From the NCBI GenBank assembly GCA_905215055.1, contig CAJMOH010000008.1:1-64000 (forward strand): a DNA stretch of 64,000 bases. Direction: 5' to 3'. The number at the start of each line of letters is the position of its first letter. The first letter of the stretch is position 1. Shown here piece after piece: positions 45,259-55,300 of the stretch. The notes below the pieces were generated by a model. It was not told the DNA's origin, made no database searches, and saw only the letters and a list, made by a program, of their open reading frames with translations. Position numbers and translations under genes: made by a program. This DNA is from an uncultured bacterium (GTDB taxonomy: Bacteria > Bacillota > Clostridia > Oscillospirales > Acutalibacteraceae).

Positions 45259-45848
45259 CGGGTATCCCTCTCAAGGTGTTTTTTCGTCCGCTGGGGCTTA
45301 GCTGCCCGCTCTTTTTGCATGGTTTTCAGCTCCTGGCGCACAGAGGGTTTCTCAGAGGAATTCCCGTTGGAAATCCCGTCTTGCCTGGAGATATTCCCGG
45401 ACGGAGAAGGCCTCTCCGTCCTCCCCGGGAAAGGGGCTTGGTCCTCCCGGCTCTGCTGGATGTCGTTTTCAATGGACGCGGTATCCAGAACAGTCAGCTC
45501 CAGGCGCTCCACAATGCGGTTGACCCTGGCGGCATCGTCCTGGAACACCAGGATGTCCAGGGTGTCATCCCCCTTTTTCACAGGGATGGGGGCATAGAGG
45601 ACGCCGTAACCCTTGGCTTGCTTGGCAAACTCTGAGCAATCCTCCTTCTTGATGGTGTAGATGGTCATGGGCCGCTGCTGCCGCAGCATGGTGGTGATCC
45701 GGGCTTTGCCCTTGGTGCGCTTCTGGTCCTTCAGCACAGCATACAGGGCCGCGGCGATGTTCTTGGCCGCAGCGCCGGAGATTTTCAGGGCAAACTCCGC
45801 CCCTTCTAAACTGAGGCGGAGGATTTGGTCGGGGGCATCGGTGTACAC
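45255..45848 (-). CDS. DUF3801/PcfB-like relaxosome accessory protein
   Basis: 197 residues: a conserved N-terminal domain (LSLEGAEFALKISGAAAKNIAAALYAVLKDQKRTKGKARI, then YTIKKEDCSEFAKQAKGYGVLYAPI) and a basic, disordered C-terminus. PcfB of pCF10 binds the relaxase substrate and the coupling protein; this gene keeps the same position directly ahead of virD4. It starts at GTG 45848, eight bases after AAGGAGG. Confidence 0.85.
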   Translation of the reverse strand: MYTDAPDQILRLSLEGAEFALKISGAAAKNIAAALYAVLKDQKRTKGKARITTMLRQQRPMTIYTIKKEDCSEFAKQAKGYGVLYAPIPVKKGDDTLDILVFQDDAARVNRIVERLELTVLDTASIENDIQQSREDQAPFPGRTERPSPSGNISRQDGISNGNSSEKPSVRQELKTMQKERAAKPQRTKKHLERDTR

Positions 45849-45862
45849 GAGTGGTCACCTCC

Positions 45863-45910
45863 TTACCGTTCCCGGGCTTGGGAGCGGGGTTCTACTACGA
45901 AAACATTCAT
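45863..45910 (-). CDS. Fifteen-residue leader peptide ahead of the PcfB-like gene
   Basis: MNVFVVEPRSQARER, with GGAGGATGACCATT before its ATG. Its TAA stop runs into the AAGGAGG site of the next gene, the layout of translational coupling. It may instead be the stump of a larger gene lost when the toxin-antitoxin pair entered just upstream. Confidence 0.4.
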   Translation of the reverse strand: MNVFVVEPRSQARER

Positions 45911-45951
45911 AATGGTCATCCTCCATTCTAAACTTTACAGCAAATTATTCG

Positions 45952-45979
45952 TTGAATTTTACAGCAGATGTGGTATACT
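45952..45979 (+). promoter_or_regulatory. Promoter of the toxin-antitoxin pair
   Basis: TTGAAT (-35), 16 bases, TATACT (-10), 36 bases ahead of the antitoxin start. Confidence 0.6.
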
Positions 45980-46015
45980 AAAGGCAGAACAATCCAGAGG
46001 AAAGGGGTGCTTTGT

Positions 46016-46270
46016 ATGCCGAACATCAAACCGATTTCCGATTTACGCAACTACACAGAGGTGCTCCAGGACGTCTCCGTGGGCGCGCCTGTCTTCCTCA
46101 CCAAGAATGGCCGGGGCAAATACGCCATCATGGACATCCACGACTATGAACGCGCCCAGGCCACCATCCGCCTGATGAACGAGCTGGCGAAAGGCCGGAA
46201 ATCCGGTGAGGAAAAGGGCTGGTTCACCTTAGAGGAAGTGGAGCGGGAGCTGGGGATCCTGGATGAATAA
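46016..46270 (+). CDS. Phd/YefM-type antitoxin
   Basis: 84 residues with the Phd/YefM pattern: IKPISDLRNYTEVLQDVSVGAPVFLTKNGRGKYAIMDIHDYER binds DNA and represses the operon, and the C-terminal helix part neutralises the toxin. AAAGGGGTGCTTTGT precedes ATG 46016. The gene overlaps the toxin gene by eight bases. Together they are the only plus-strand genes inside the ICE. Confidence 0.9.
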   Translation: MPNIKPISDLRNYTEVLQDVSVGAPVFLTKNGRGKYAIMDIHDYERAQATIRLMNELAKGRKSGEEKGWFTLEEVERELGILDE

Positions 46271-46598
46271 GCTGCACATCTCTGATGATGCCCGTCAGGA
46301 CTTGGCTGAGATCAAGCAGTATATTGCGGAAGATTTGGACAGTCCCAGCGCCGCGGCACAAACGGTGAAGGCGATTTTAAAGGGGATCTCCCGCTTAAAA
46401 GAACAGAGCGGGATCGGCGCGGCCCTTTCCTCCATCGTCCCGGTGGAAAGCGAGTACCGCTTCTTGGTTTACAGAAATTACCTGACCTTTTACCGGGTGG
46501 TTGCCCAGGACGTTTATATCGACCGCATCCTGTACGGCAGACGGAATTACCTTGCCGTTCTCTTTGGCGATTCGCTAGATTCTGAATCTTCATCGTGA
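46263..46598 (+). CDS. RelE/ParE-type toxin
   Basis: 111 residues of the ParE/RelE fold: HISDDARQDLAEIKQYIAEDLDSPSAA, then RFLVYRNYLTFYRVVAQDVYIDRILYGRRNY. ParE proteins poison gyrase and RelE proteins cut mRNA on the ribosome; the sequence alone does not decide. It is coupled to the antitoxin. The last nine bases overlap the relaxase gene tail to tail. It probably stabilises the ICE in the host. Confidence 0.88.
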   Translation: MNKLHISDDARQDLAEIKQYIAEDLDSPSAAAQTVKAILKGISRLKEQSGIGAALSSIVPVESEYRFLVYRNYLTFYRVVAQDVYIDRILYGRRNYLAVLFGDSLDSESSS

Positions 46599-47093
46599 CC
46601 GGTACTCCTCCCTTTTCGGGGAGGAGTTTTCTTTTTCTTCCTGCATCCGCAAATTTTCCCTCATCTTTTCCGACCGCCAGGCAATATCCTCACACAGTGC
46701 CACTTCCTTCCTCAGCTTCTTGATTTCCCCAGTGAGGGTTGTGATTTTCTGTTTCACTCGGTCTTTCCGCTCCGGGTCAGACTGCACCGCCACAGTGCGG
46801 AATTGTCGATACAGGGCTGTCCGCTGGGAAATCAATCCTTTCAAATTATCCTCTACCTTGCCTTGGTGAGCCTCCAGTTGCTCCATGGTATCAATTTTAT
46901 ACCGAGACAGCAGCCGCACCTCCTGGGAGAACCGCTCTCCTTTCAGCAATTCCTCCCGGAGAGCAGGCGGCGCCCGCCGGGGCAGGCGCCGCTTATTTCG
47001 GGGGAAAATCCCCAGCAAGTAGCAGTAGTAGTAATACAGGGCCCGGAAGCCCGTGGCTTTTCGGGCTGGTTTCATCTGCCCGTGGAATTTCAT
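46590..47093 (-). CDS. C-terminal part of the relaxase, split off by an in-frame TGA
   Basis: 167 residues in the same frame as the N-terminal part, separated from it by TGA and one AAA codon. It begins with a basic segment and ATGFRALYYYYCYLLGIFPRNKRR, the usual middle of this relaxase family, and continues as a charged coiled coil (KGLISQRTALYRQFRTVAV to KKLRKEVALCEDIAWRSEKMRENLR). There is no good ribosome binding site before the ATG at 47093, so it is likely not made as an independent protein unless the TGA is read through. Confidence 0.75.
   Translation of the reverse strand: MKFHGQMKPARKATGFRALYYYYCYLLGIFPRNKRRLPRRAPPALREELLKGERFSQEVRLLSRYKIDTMEQLEAHQGKVEDNLKGLISQRTALYRQFRTVAVQSDPERKDRVKQKITTLTGEIKKLRKEVALCEDIAWRSEKMRENLRMQEEKENSSPKREEYRSR
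46604..46637 (+). terminator. Terminator of the toxin-antitoxin operon
   Basis: Stem ACTCCTCCC/GGGGAGGAGT, then TTTCTTTTTC on the plus strand. It lies within the relaxase 3' end on the other strand. Confidence 0.8.
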
Positions 47094-47096
47094 TTT

Positions 47097-47936
47097 TCAG
47101 GGCTGGGGATGATATTCCCGCTCTGGCCTGCTTTGCTCCAGCAGCCGGCGGCGGATGCCCACGGGAGTGTAGTTTTCTCCCAAGTTCCTTCCCAGGCGGA
47201 AAAAACGCTCCTTGCCTTGGGGCCGCACGGAGATGTCCGCACCCACCTTCACCTCGTAGCCCATCCCCTGGAGGGCATGAAAAAACTGCCGCTCCGTCAT
47301 AGATTGGCGAAGGGCAGTATCCACATCTTTCTGAACGAGAGAGCGCCAGGTGGGCTTTTCCTGCTGCTCTGCCCGGTGTTCGGCGTAATGTCTGGTTTTT
47401 CCTGGCTGGGGGTTCTCGATGATGGAAAGGCCATACTCCCGGCACAGGGCATCGGAGGCCTCCCGCATGGCACGGTAATCCCGGCCGCTGCGGTAAAATT
47501 TCTTGCCGTCCACAAAGGACACGGTGTTGATAACGAAGTGGGAGTGCAGATGGTTTTCCCTGTCCAGATGCGTTGCCACCAGCACCTGGTACCGGCCACC
47601 CCACAGCTGCCAGGCCAGCTTTACACCGATCTCGTGGGCCAGCTCCGGGGTGCACTCTCCAGGGGCGAAACTCTGGTAGCCGTGGTAAGCGATGACGCCA
47701 TTCTCTTTCCCAAAGCGCTTCTTCACCGCCTGCATCTCCCGGCGGGCGGTGGCAGGGGCACAGTGGATGCCTGTGACTAGCTGTTTCACCGGCGTTCCCT
47801 CTTCCTGGACTGTGGTTTTCCGCTGCTGGGTGGCGTAGCGGAGCAAATTCATTAAGTCGGTTTTTTCGGGGTTGGCGGCATAGTCCAGGACACCGCCCAA
47901 ATTTCCCCGCACCGCCCACAGGGAAGTCACCGCCAT
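47097..47936 (-). CDS. Relaxase N-terminal catalytic part (MobP/VirD2-like)
   Basis: 279 residues, the DNA-nicking domain: AVTSLWAVRGNLGGVLDYAANPEKT, GVIAYHGYQSFAPGECTPELAHEIGVKLA, and the metal-binding histidine triad in ENHLHSHFVINTVSF. It should nick oriT and stay bound to the 5' end. GGAGG lies seven bases before the ATG, one base after the mobC stop. Family members run on for another 150-250 residues, which are found in frame behind a single TGA at 47097-47099. The catalytic domain itself is intact. Confidence 0.88.
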   Translation of the reverse strand: MAVTSLWAVRGNLGGVLDYAANPEKTDLMNLLRYATQQRKTTVQEEGTPVKQLVTGIHCAPATARREMQAVKKRFGKENGVIAYHGYQSFAPGECTPELAHEIGVKLAWQLWGGRYQVLVATHLDRENHLHSHFVINTVSFVDGKKFYRSGRDYRAMREASDALCREYGLSIIENPQPGKTRHYAEHRAEQQEKPTWRSLVQKDVDTALRQSMTERQFFHALQGMGYEVKVGADISVRPQGKERFFRLGRNLGENYTPVGIRRRLLEQSRPEREYHPQP

Positions 47937-47937
47937 C

Positions 47938-48264
47938 TCACATCCTCCGGGGCAGAATCACAGCAGTGGTGATGTCCTCCACCAGCTGGTGAAATTGCCC
48001 CACGGCTTCCTTATATTGGACAGTGTTTACCGCACCCAGAGTCTGGGCCTGGCGGGAGATCTGCTCCAGAAGGGTTCCCACCTGGTACAGCCGCTCCATA
48101 AAAGCATAATAATCCGGGGGCGGGATCTCCTGGGAGACTACGCCGCCTATCAGGTGACGAAGGTAGGCTTCCCGGGACAGGGCGCTGCGCTTCACCAGGG
48201 TTTGCAGGCGGGCGGCTTCTTTTTTCGTCAGCCGTACTTTGATTTCCACTTTCTTTTCTGCCAT
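47938..48264 (-). CDS. mobC: MobC-type relaxosome protein
   Basis: 108 residues: a ribbon-helix-helix-like N-terminus (KKVEIKVRLTKKEAARLQTLVKRSALSREAYLRHLI) that binds near oriT and a C-terminal helical region. MobC proteins help the relaxase open the DNA at the nick. The start is ATG 48264 behind GAAGGGAGG; the frame opens 23 codons earlier inside the oriT candidate. The relaxase gene follows after one base. Confidence 0.85.
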   Translation of the reverse strand: MAEKKVEIKVRLTKKEAARLQTLVKRSALSREAYLRHLIGGVVSQEIPPPDYYAFMERLYQVGTLLEQISRQAQTLGAVNTVQYKEAVGQFHQLVEDITTAVILPRRM

Positions 48265-48287
48265 CTCTTCCTCCCTTCCATGGGGTT

Positions 48288-48350
48288 GCAGGGGCTTGGC
48301 CCCTGCGAAGTCTGTGGTTTGTCCCCAAACCACGATGCTTGCTACGAACT
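48288..48350. other. Candidate oriT
   Basis: Just upstream of mobC and the relaxase, two perfect inverted repeats stand side by side: GCAGGGGC/GCCCCTGC with a TTG loop (48288-48306) and GTGGTTTG/CAAACCAC with a TCCC loop (48314-48333). They are followed by GATGCTTGCTACGAACTGAC. Position and structure fit an origin of transfer; the nick base cannot be named. Confidence 0.5.
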
Positions 48351-48378
48351 GACAGAACTTTCCTGGCTATGGGGCGGT

Positions 48379-49329
48379 TCAGCGCTCCCAGCCCTTCACC
48401 GCCTGCTGGCGGGCAAGCCCCAGCCGGTGGCACAGGGTGTCGTTGACGTCCTTGCCAAAAGGCGGCGGGCGGTTTTCGCCCTGGATACTTTCCTGCAGCG
48501 CAGAGAGAATAGCCTGAGCCGCCTGCCTTCCCGGCAGATCGTTGTCCAGGTAGAGACATACCCGGTTCACCCCTGGGTTGTCTTTCAGAAATTGCTCTAA
48601 GGCCAAGGGCAGCCGTGGGGGACCTTTCTGGCTGGGACGGTACACTCCGGCCAGGGACAGCAGATTCTGCTGCCGCCAATTCATCCCTTCCATCTTGCAC
48701 AATGTCGCGTAGGACAGGGCGTCAATGGGCGCTTCAAACAGGTGGAGGCTTGGGCCGTCTCCGGTCAGGGAAAAACCAAAACGCTTGTCGCTGCCGTTTA
48801 AGTTTCCGTGAAACCGGGCTTTCCCAGTTCCCCGCTGGCAACCAAACCGAGCTTTGCCCTGGGCGTCGAATCCCAGGAACACGGCGTTGTGGTGGGGGAG
48901 GCTCTCGTAGAGTTTCCCGTTCTGGATGCAGTAGTCAAGGATTTCCCGGTCGATGCCCCGGCCTGCCAGGTAGGCAATCACCCGGTCGTGGGTGGGGCTG
49001 CGCTCCGGGAGCAGCAGGGTCTTAGGGCGAGGTTCCGCAGTCGGGGGTATAGAAATAGGCGGCATTGCTGCCGCCTGTCCGTTCAGTTTCTCCATGGCCT
49101 CTAAAAAGGAATAGCCGTTGACCTTGATGAGATAATCTAAAGCGCTGGCCCCGCCAATGCCACGGGAAAACCAGCACCATTTGCCGTTGGAAATTCGCAG
49201 GCTGTCATGAGTCTTGGTGCAGTAGACATTGCCAGAGACATGAACCAGCTCCTGGGGTTCGCGCTGCCGCAAATAGGTGAGCAGATCTAGCTTGCGGGCT
49301 TGTTCAATGGATTCTTTTGTGTAGTAAAT
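48379..49329 (-). CDS. DUF3991/TOPRIM primase-like protein, ATT start
   Basis: 316 residues. A CHC2-like zinc part (SGNVYCTKTHDSLRISNGKWCWFSRGIGGASALDYLI) precedes a TOPRIM domain with Glu in LHLFEAPIDALSYATL and the acidic pair in RVCLYLDNDLPGRQAA. It probably primes DNA synthesis in the recipient. The reading frame is open further upstream than any ATG, GTG or TTG start allows: the expected N-terminus Tyr-Tyr-Thr-Lys-Glu-Ser-Ile-Glu begins at an ATT codon (49329) exactly eight bases after AAAGGAGG. A TTG at 49272 lacks a ribosome binding site and would cut off conserved residues. Confidence 0.85.
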   Translation of the reverse strand: MYYTKESIEQARKLDLLTYLRQREPQELVHVSGNVYCTKTHDSLRISNGKWCWFSRGIGGASALDYLIKVNGYSFLEAMEKLNGQAAAMPPISIPPTAEPRPKTLLLPERSPTHDRVIAYLAGRGIDREILDYCIQNGKLYESLPHHNAVFLGFDAQGKARFGCQRGTGKARFHGNLNGSDKRFGFSLTGDGPSLHLFEAPIDALSYATLCKMEGMNWRQQNLLSLAGVYRPSQKGPPRLPLALEQFLKDNPGVNRVCLYLDNDLPGRQAAQAILSALQESIQGENRPPPFGKDVNDTLCHRLGLARQQAVKGWER

Positions 49330-49343
49330 GGCCGTTCCCTCCT

Positions 49344-52300
49344 TTACCGTTCCCTCCCCACCACTTTCCGGGTGGGGGCATTCTCTCCCTCGTCAGGTGT
49401 GGCGTCCAGCAGTTCCCGGTCTTTCTCATCCAGCTTCAGTAGCTTGGTCAGCTCCGCCAGACGCTGGGATTTCTCCCGCAGCTCTGCCTCCCGATCGAAG
49501 GGCTTTTCTGCCTCTGTCTTGGCAGTTTCCATTTGCTCCTTGGTTCTCTCCAAGGAGCCGCGGTATGACCCCAAAAACTGCTCCAGACCGTTCAGGGCGT
49601 TGTCCAGACGGGTGATATTGCCAAACACATCCGTCCCCAGGGACACACGGTGGGATAAGGTTCCCTTGAGGGAAACCTGATACTCCTTGGAAAAAGCCTC
49701 GTAAGACAGCTCCATCTCAAAGCCCCGGTAGGAGCCGACAGACACCCGCTCTGTGCTCTCCATCTGAGAGCAGGCGTCCAGCAGGGCTTTCCCAGCCTGG
49801 GCCTTCTCTGTGTAGGTGATTTCCTTAACACACATGGGTGGAAAGCCCTCGGCTGGTGTATTCTGATCCCGCCGGGCAATGTCGGCGGTGGTTCCGGCAA
49901 TCCGTTCCTCATATTGTTGAATCTGCTGAGGATAGTATTTCAGCACCTTGTCCTCCAGCTCGTACTTCTGGCTGAGGAAGCTGGCCCGGAGCATTTTCAG
50001 CTTGTTCACCTCCGTCTCCAAATTCGCCCGCTCGATGATCTGTGGATTGCCTGTCGCCAGGGCCTTGATCTCGTTGTAGGACAGCACCACATCGTCGATC
50101 TCCTGCATCACCCGGGCGGGGGCTTTGGAGGTGAACACCTGGGAGATGAACCGCTGTTTGTTCTCCACCATTTGGTAGAGGTAGCTGTCGAAGGTGCCCT
50201 CAGTCACATAGCGGTAGATCTGCACCTCCAGGTTTTGGTTTCCCTGGCGGATGATGCGCCCGCTGCGCTGCTCCAAGTCCCGGGGCCGCCAGGGGCAGTC
50301 CAGATCGTGGAGGGCGATGAGCTTGTCCTGGACGTTGGTGCCGGCCCCCATTTTGGCGGTAGAACCCATCAGCACCCGCACCTGCCCGGCGCGGGCTTTC
50401 CCAAAGAGCTGCTGCTTCTGCGTCTCGTTGGCGGCGCTGTGGACAAAGGCGATCTCCTCTTCTGGAATCCCACGGGCCACCAGTTTGTCTTTGAGGTCGT
50501 TGTACACGCTGAAGGAACCGTCCGTTTTGGGTGTGGAGAGGTCGCAGAACACTAACTGAGTTAGTTTGTCTTTCTGGGTATCCTTCCAAATCCGGTAGAC
50601 CTTCTCCGCACAGACGTTCACCTTGCTGCCCTCCACATCTGGCAGCAGGGGGTTGAGAAGCCGTTGGTCTAAAGCCAGCTTCCGGCCATCGTTGGTGATG
50701 AGGAGCATGTTGTCCTGGGAGGCGTCCACCGCGCCGCTGCGCACCGCGTCTGCCCGCTGCCCCAGGGCCTCCACCATTTCCTTCTGGATGTCGCTGGGCT
50801 TGCACACCACTGTCTCGTACTTGGCTTTGGGCACAGGGAGGTTCAGCATATCCGCCGTCTGAATGTCCGCCACTTCTTTGAAAAGAGCCATCAGTTCGGG
50901 CAGATTGTAGAAGTTGGAAAACCGGGTCTTTTGCTGGAATCCCTGTCCTTCTGGCTTCAGTTCCATGCTGGTGACCGTCTCCCCAAACTGAGAGGCCCAG
51001 GCGTCAAAGTGGGACAGGCCTAGTTCTTTCAAAAGATTCCCCTGCAAGTACCGCTGCATAGTGTACAGCTCCGCCATGGAGTTGGACACCGGGGTTCCCG
51101 TGGCGAACACCACGCCCTTGCCCCCTGTCAGCTCGTCCATGTACTGGCACTTCATGTACAGGTCGGAGGCCTTCTGGGATTCCGTTTGGGAGATGCCCCC
51201 CACATTCCGCATTTTGGTGTACAGGTACAGATTCTTGAACAAATCCGCCTCATCGATGAACAGCCGGTCTATGCCCAGTTCCTCGAAGGTCACCACATCG
51301 TCCTTGGCGCTCTGGTCGTTGAGCTTTTTCAGCTTGGCCTCCAGGCTTTTCTTGGACTTTTCCATCTGCTTCACGGTGAACCGGGAGTCCTCCCGCTTTT
51401 TGGCGGCTTCAATTCCCGCCACCACCTCCACTATCTGGCGTTTCAACATGGCCTGCTGCCGGTCTGTGGAGAGAGGGATCTTCTCAAACTGACTGTGACC
51501 CAGGATAATCCCATCGTAGTCTCCTGTGGCGATACGGGCGCAGAATTTCTTGCGGCGCTGCTTTTCAAAGTCCTTTTTGGTGGCCACCAAAATGTTTGCG
51601 CCGGGGTACAAGTCCAGAAAGTCCGAGGCGAAGTCTCCAATGATGTGGTTGGGCACCACAAACAGGGCCTTGCTGGAAAGCCCCAGCCGTTTGCTCTCCA
51701 GGGCGGCGGCAATCATGGCAAAAGATTTCCCCGCGCCCACCACATGGGCAAAGAGGGCGTTTCCCCCGTAGATGGCCCGGGCCACAGCGTTGCGCTGGTG
51801 GGGCCGCAGGGTGATCTCCGGGTTCATCCCGGCAAACACCAGATGGCTGCCGTCATACTCCCGGGGCCGGATGGCGTTGAACTTCTCGTTATACAGAGTA
51901 CACAACCGCTCCCGGCGGGCGGGGTTGGCCCACACCCACTCCTGGAACTTCTCCTTGATCTGATCCTGCTTGTCCTGGGCGATGGCGGTTTCCTTCTTGT
52001 TGAGCACCCGCTGGTCTTTGCCGTTTTCGTCCTGCACTGTATCAAACACCCGCACGTCTCGTAGGTTCAGGGTGTCCTCGATGAGTTTGTAGGCGTTCAC
52101 CCGTTTGGTGCCGTAGGTGCTGAACACCCGGATGTTGCTCCGGTCCAGGCTTTTCTCGGAGACATTCCACTCCCCTGTCACGGGGGAGTACCGGACACGG
52201 ATGCGGCTTTTATAATAGAACGGCGTTTGCAGCAGCTCGTGGGTGAACTGCTCCGCCACATCCTCGGGAATCCATGTTGCCCCCAGGCGCACATTGATTT

Positions 52301-55300
52301 CCCCGGCAACCAAGTCCTTGGGCTGGACTTTTTCCAGGGCCTCCACGTTTACGCTAAAAGACAGGTCTTGCTCCGCAGCCTGTTTTGCAATTTTCAGCTT
52401 TTCCCGCACGTTGCCGGAGAGATACTCGTCCGCTGTGACGTAGTGGGGGGTTCCATCGGTTTCCGCTTCGCCGGGGACAAGGAAAATCACGCCCCGCAGC
52501 TCCTCCGCCAGCTGCTCCTGGGTTTTCCCGGTGAGGGAGGCCATATAATCCAAATCCACCCGGGCCTTTTCCCCCAAGGACACCGCCAGGGCCTCGGACG
52601 CCGTGTCCACATGGGTGACCGCCCGGTAGGGCTGGATGGTGCGCTTTGAAAACAGGTCGACTTTTCGTTTGAGGCTGCCCTGTTCGTCCAGTACCTCCAA
52701 AGAGCACAGGAGGGGGAAACTGCTGTCAGCCGAGAAAACAGAGGTGTTGGCCCGGCTGTTGAGCAGGCCATATTGGGCGGTGAAGCTGTCGTACAGGCGG
52801 TTCAGCTCCTGCTGCCCCGCTTGGACAGCTTCCTCCGAACCGTTTTCCATTTGGATTTCCAGCAGGCTTCGGGCGCAGTCTCGAATGAAAATCATGCCCC
52901 GGATGCGGTTTTCCGCCGTGACGGAGACCTCCACCGGGAACATCCGGCTGTTTTCCCGGTAATAAATGGCTCCATCTACCACTGTATAGCTGAAATTCCG
53001 CACTGTGGGGCCGGCGGGGATGGAACGGTCCTCCTCGTCCTCCCGCTCCCCCATTTCGTAAGGGGTATACGCAGCGTGGAGGTTCTCCACGGCTTTCGCC
53101 AGCAAGTCGGAAAGTTCGGCGCCCTCCAAGGGCGTGCAGGTGGTTTCCTTCTCGTTGCCGTACATGCTCCGGTCAAAGGCCATCTGGCCCAGCACCATTT
53201 CCGGGTGGTCGATAAAATACTGGTTGACAGGCACCCCGTCCTCCGTCCGCCCCAGGTGCAGCCACTCCAGACCGGAGTCGGGCAAACTCACGTCCACCAG
53301 CTTCTCCCGCTTTTGGAGAAAGAGGATGTCTGTGGTCACCTGAGTCCCGGCGTTGGCGAGAAAGGCGTTGTTGGGCAGGCGGATGGCTCCAATCAATTGG
53401 GCGCGCTCCGCAAGATATTTGCGGACGCTGGGGTTCTGCTTGTCCAGGGTGCCTTTGGAGGTGATGAAGGCAACGATACCGCCAGGCCGCACTTTGTCCA
53501 AGGTTTTGGCGAAAAAGTAGTCGTGGATGAGAAAATGATATTTGTCATACCGCTTGTCGTGGAGGGAATAGCTGCCGAATGGGACATTGCCGATGGCAAG
53601 GTCGAAAAAGCTGTCCGGCAGTTCGGTATCCTCAAAGCCCTGCACCGCGATGCTACTCTGCTGGTACAGCTGCTGGGCGATCCGCCCCGTGAGGGGATCC
53701 AGCTCCACGCCGTACAGGTTACTTTCGCTCATGCTCTCCGGCACCAGGCCAAAGAAGTTGCCAATGCCGCAGGAGGGCTCCAGGATGTTGCCCGTGTGGA
53801 AGCCCATGTTCTCCACCGCCTGATAGATGGCCTTAATGACAGTGGGGGACGTGTAATGGGCGTTGAGGGTGGTGGCTTTGGCAGCCTCGTATTCCTCGGG
53901 GGACAAAAGCGTTTTCAGCTGGGCGAATTCCTCCGCCCACTGCTCGTTGTTCTCGTCAAAGGCCTGAGGCAAGCCGCCCCAGCCCACATACCGGGACAGG
54001 ATTTCCTGTTCCTCCGGGGTGGCCAGCCTTCCTTCGGCTTCGACTTGCTTTAAGGTTTGGATAGCCGCCACGTTGTTGCGAAATTTTGTCTTGGCCCCGC
54101 CCTCGCCTAAATGGTCGTCTGTAATGCGGAAGTTGTGGCGCTCGCTGTTGGGGATTTCCGGGTGCGGAGTTGTGAAGGTAATGCGATCACGATGTGGGGG
54201 AATCAGCTGCGATGGAAGTGGTTCCTCTTTTTGAGCGGGTGCTTCTTCCTCCCGTACCGGGGCGGCCATTTGGCTTTCATAGCGGTCGATGTCCTCCATG
54301 GTGAGCCACTCCGGTTTTTCCGGCAGGGCATTGTAGAGTTCCCGCATTTTGGCGATCTGCGCATCCACACTCCCAGCCCATAAATGCTTTTCCGCCCGTC
54401 CGCCAGCGCCCAAGAAGTAGTCACAGTCAGCTTTCAGGCGGCTTAATAACTGGTAACTTCCTTCCGCGCCTTCTTCTCTTTGGGGTGGTTCCTGCACCAT
54501 GGGCGGCGTTGAAAACACCGGAGCGTCCTGGGTGGCGGAAATGGTCATTTCCGAGGTATTCGCAATCCGCTGGATTTCCTCCCGCACCGCCTGGGGCATT
54601 TTCTCATCGTAGAAGGTCACCGTGCGGTCCGGGGCGATGTGGGCCACCGTTTTGTAGTCCCCGTGTTCTTCCTCCAGCCGGTTCCACACGGTAATCCCAT
54701 TTCCCAAATGGCCATAGCCCAGGTCGTAGGCTTTGGACGGGGCAGCTTCGCCAAAATCAAAAAGGGACATCTGCTGGCTCTCCTGAGAAGGCCGTTGGAT
54801 GTCCCCATTGTTTTGCGGTGTATTTAGTTGTAGATCAGCTCCGTCCGCACTGTTTCCTCCGCCGCGCTGCGCAGGTTGTTCATCAAGCCCACCCACTGCA
54901 TCGGGTCGCCGGCTTTCAGCTCTTCCGTCACGCCCTGAGCTTTCGCCATCTGCGCTACCAGTTCCTCCATCCGGCACTGGGCGGTCTGCTGGATCTCCGC
55001 CAGATGCTTGTTCAGTTTCCCGCTGGTCAGCAGGTTGGTGTAGGTGATTTTCCGGTGCTCCTGCAAAAAGCGCTTCCGCATCCGGGCGTACTTGCCCAGG
55101 GGCGTCGGCTCCTCCTGGGGCGGCAGCAGGTTGGGCAGCAGATAGTCCCCCTGCATGGTGTAGGTCACTTCCATTGTCATGGCTCCTTTCCGGTGAATTT
55201 TCAGGTTCTCTGGCTTCAGCATACTGCTTTGCGGGAGGATTCGCAAATGTGCGATTTTCTTTTTGAACCTGCCGCTCCAGGGAGAGCACCGTGCGGGCAA

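Noticed and set aside
46590..47936. Recoding of TGA as a sense codon in this organism
   Set aside because: TGA ends many intact genes in the window (for example the ATPase, ccdA-like and MobC genes), so general reassignment is excluded.
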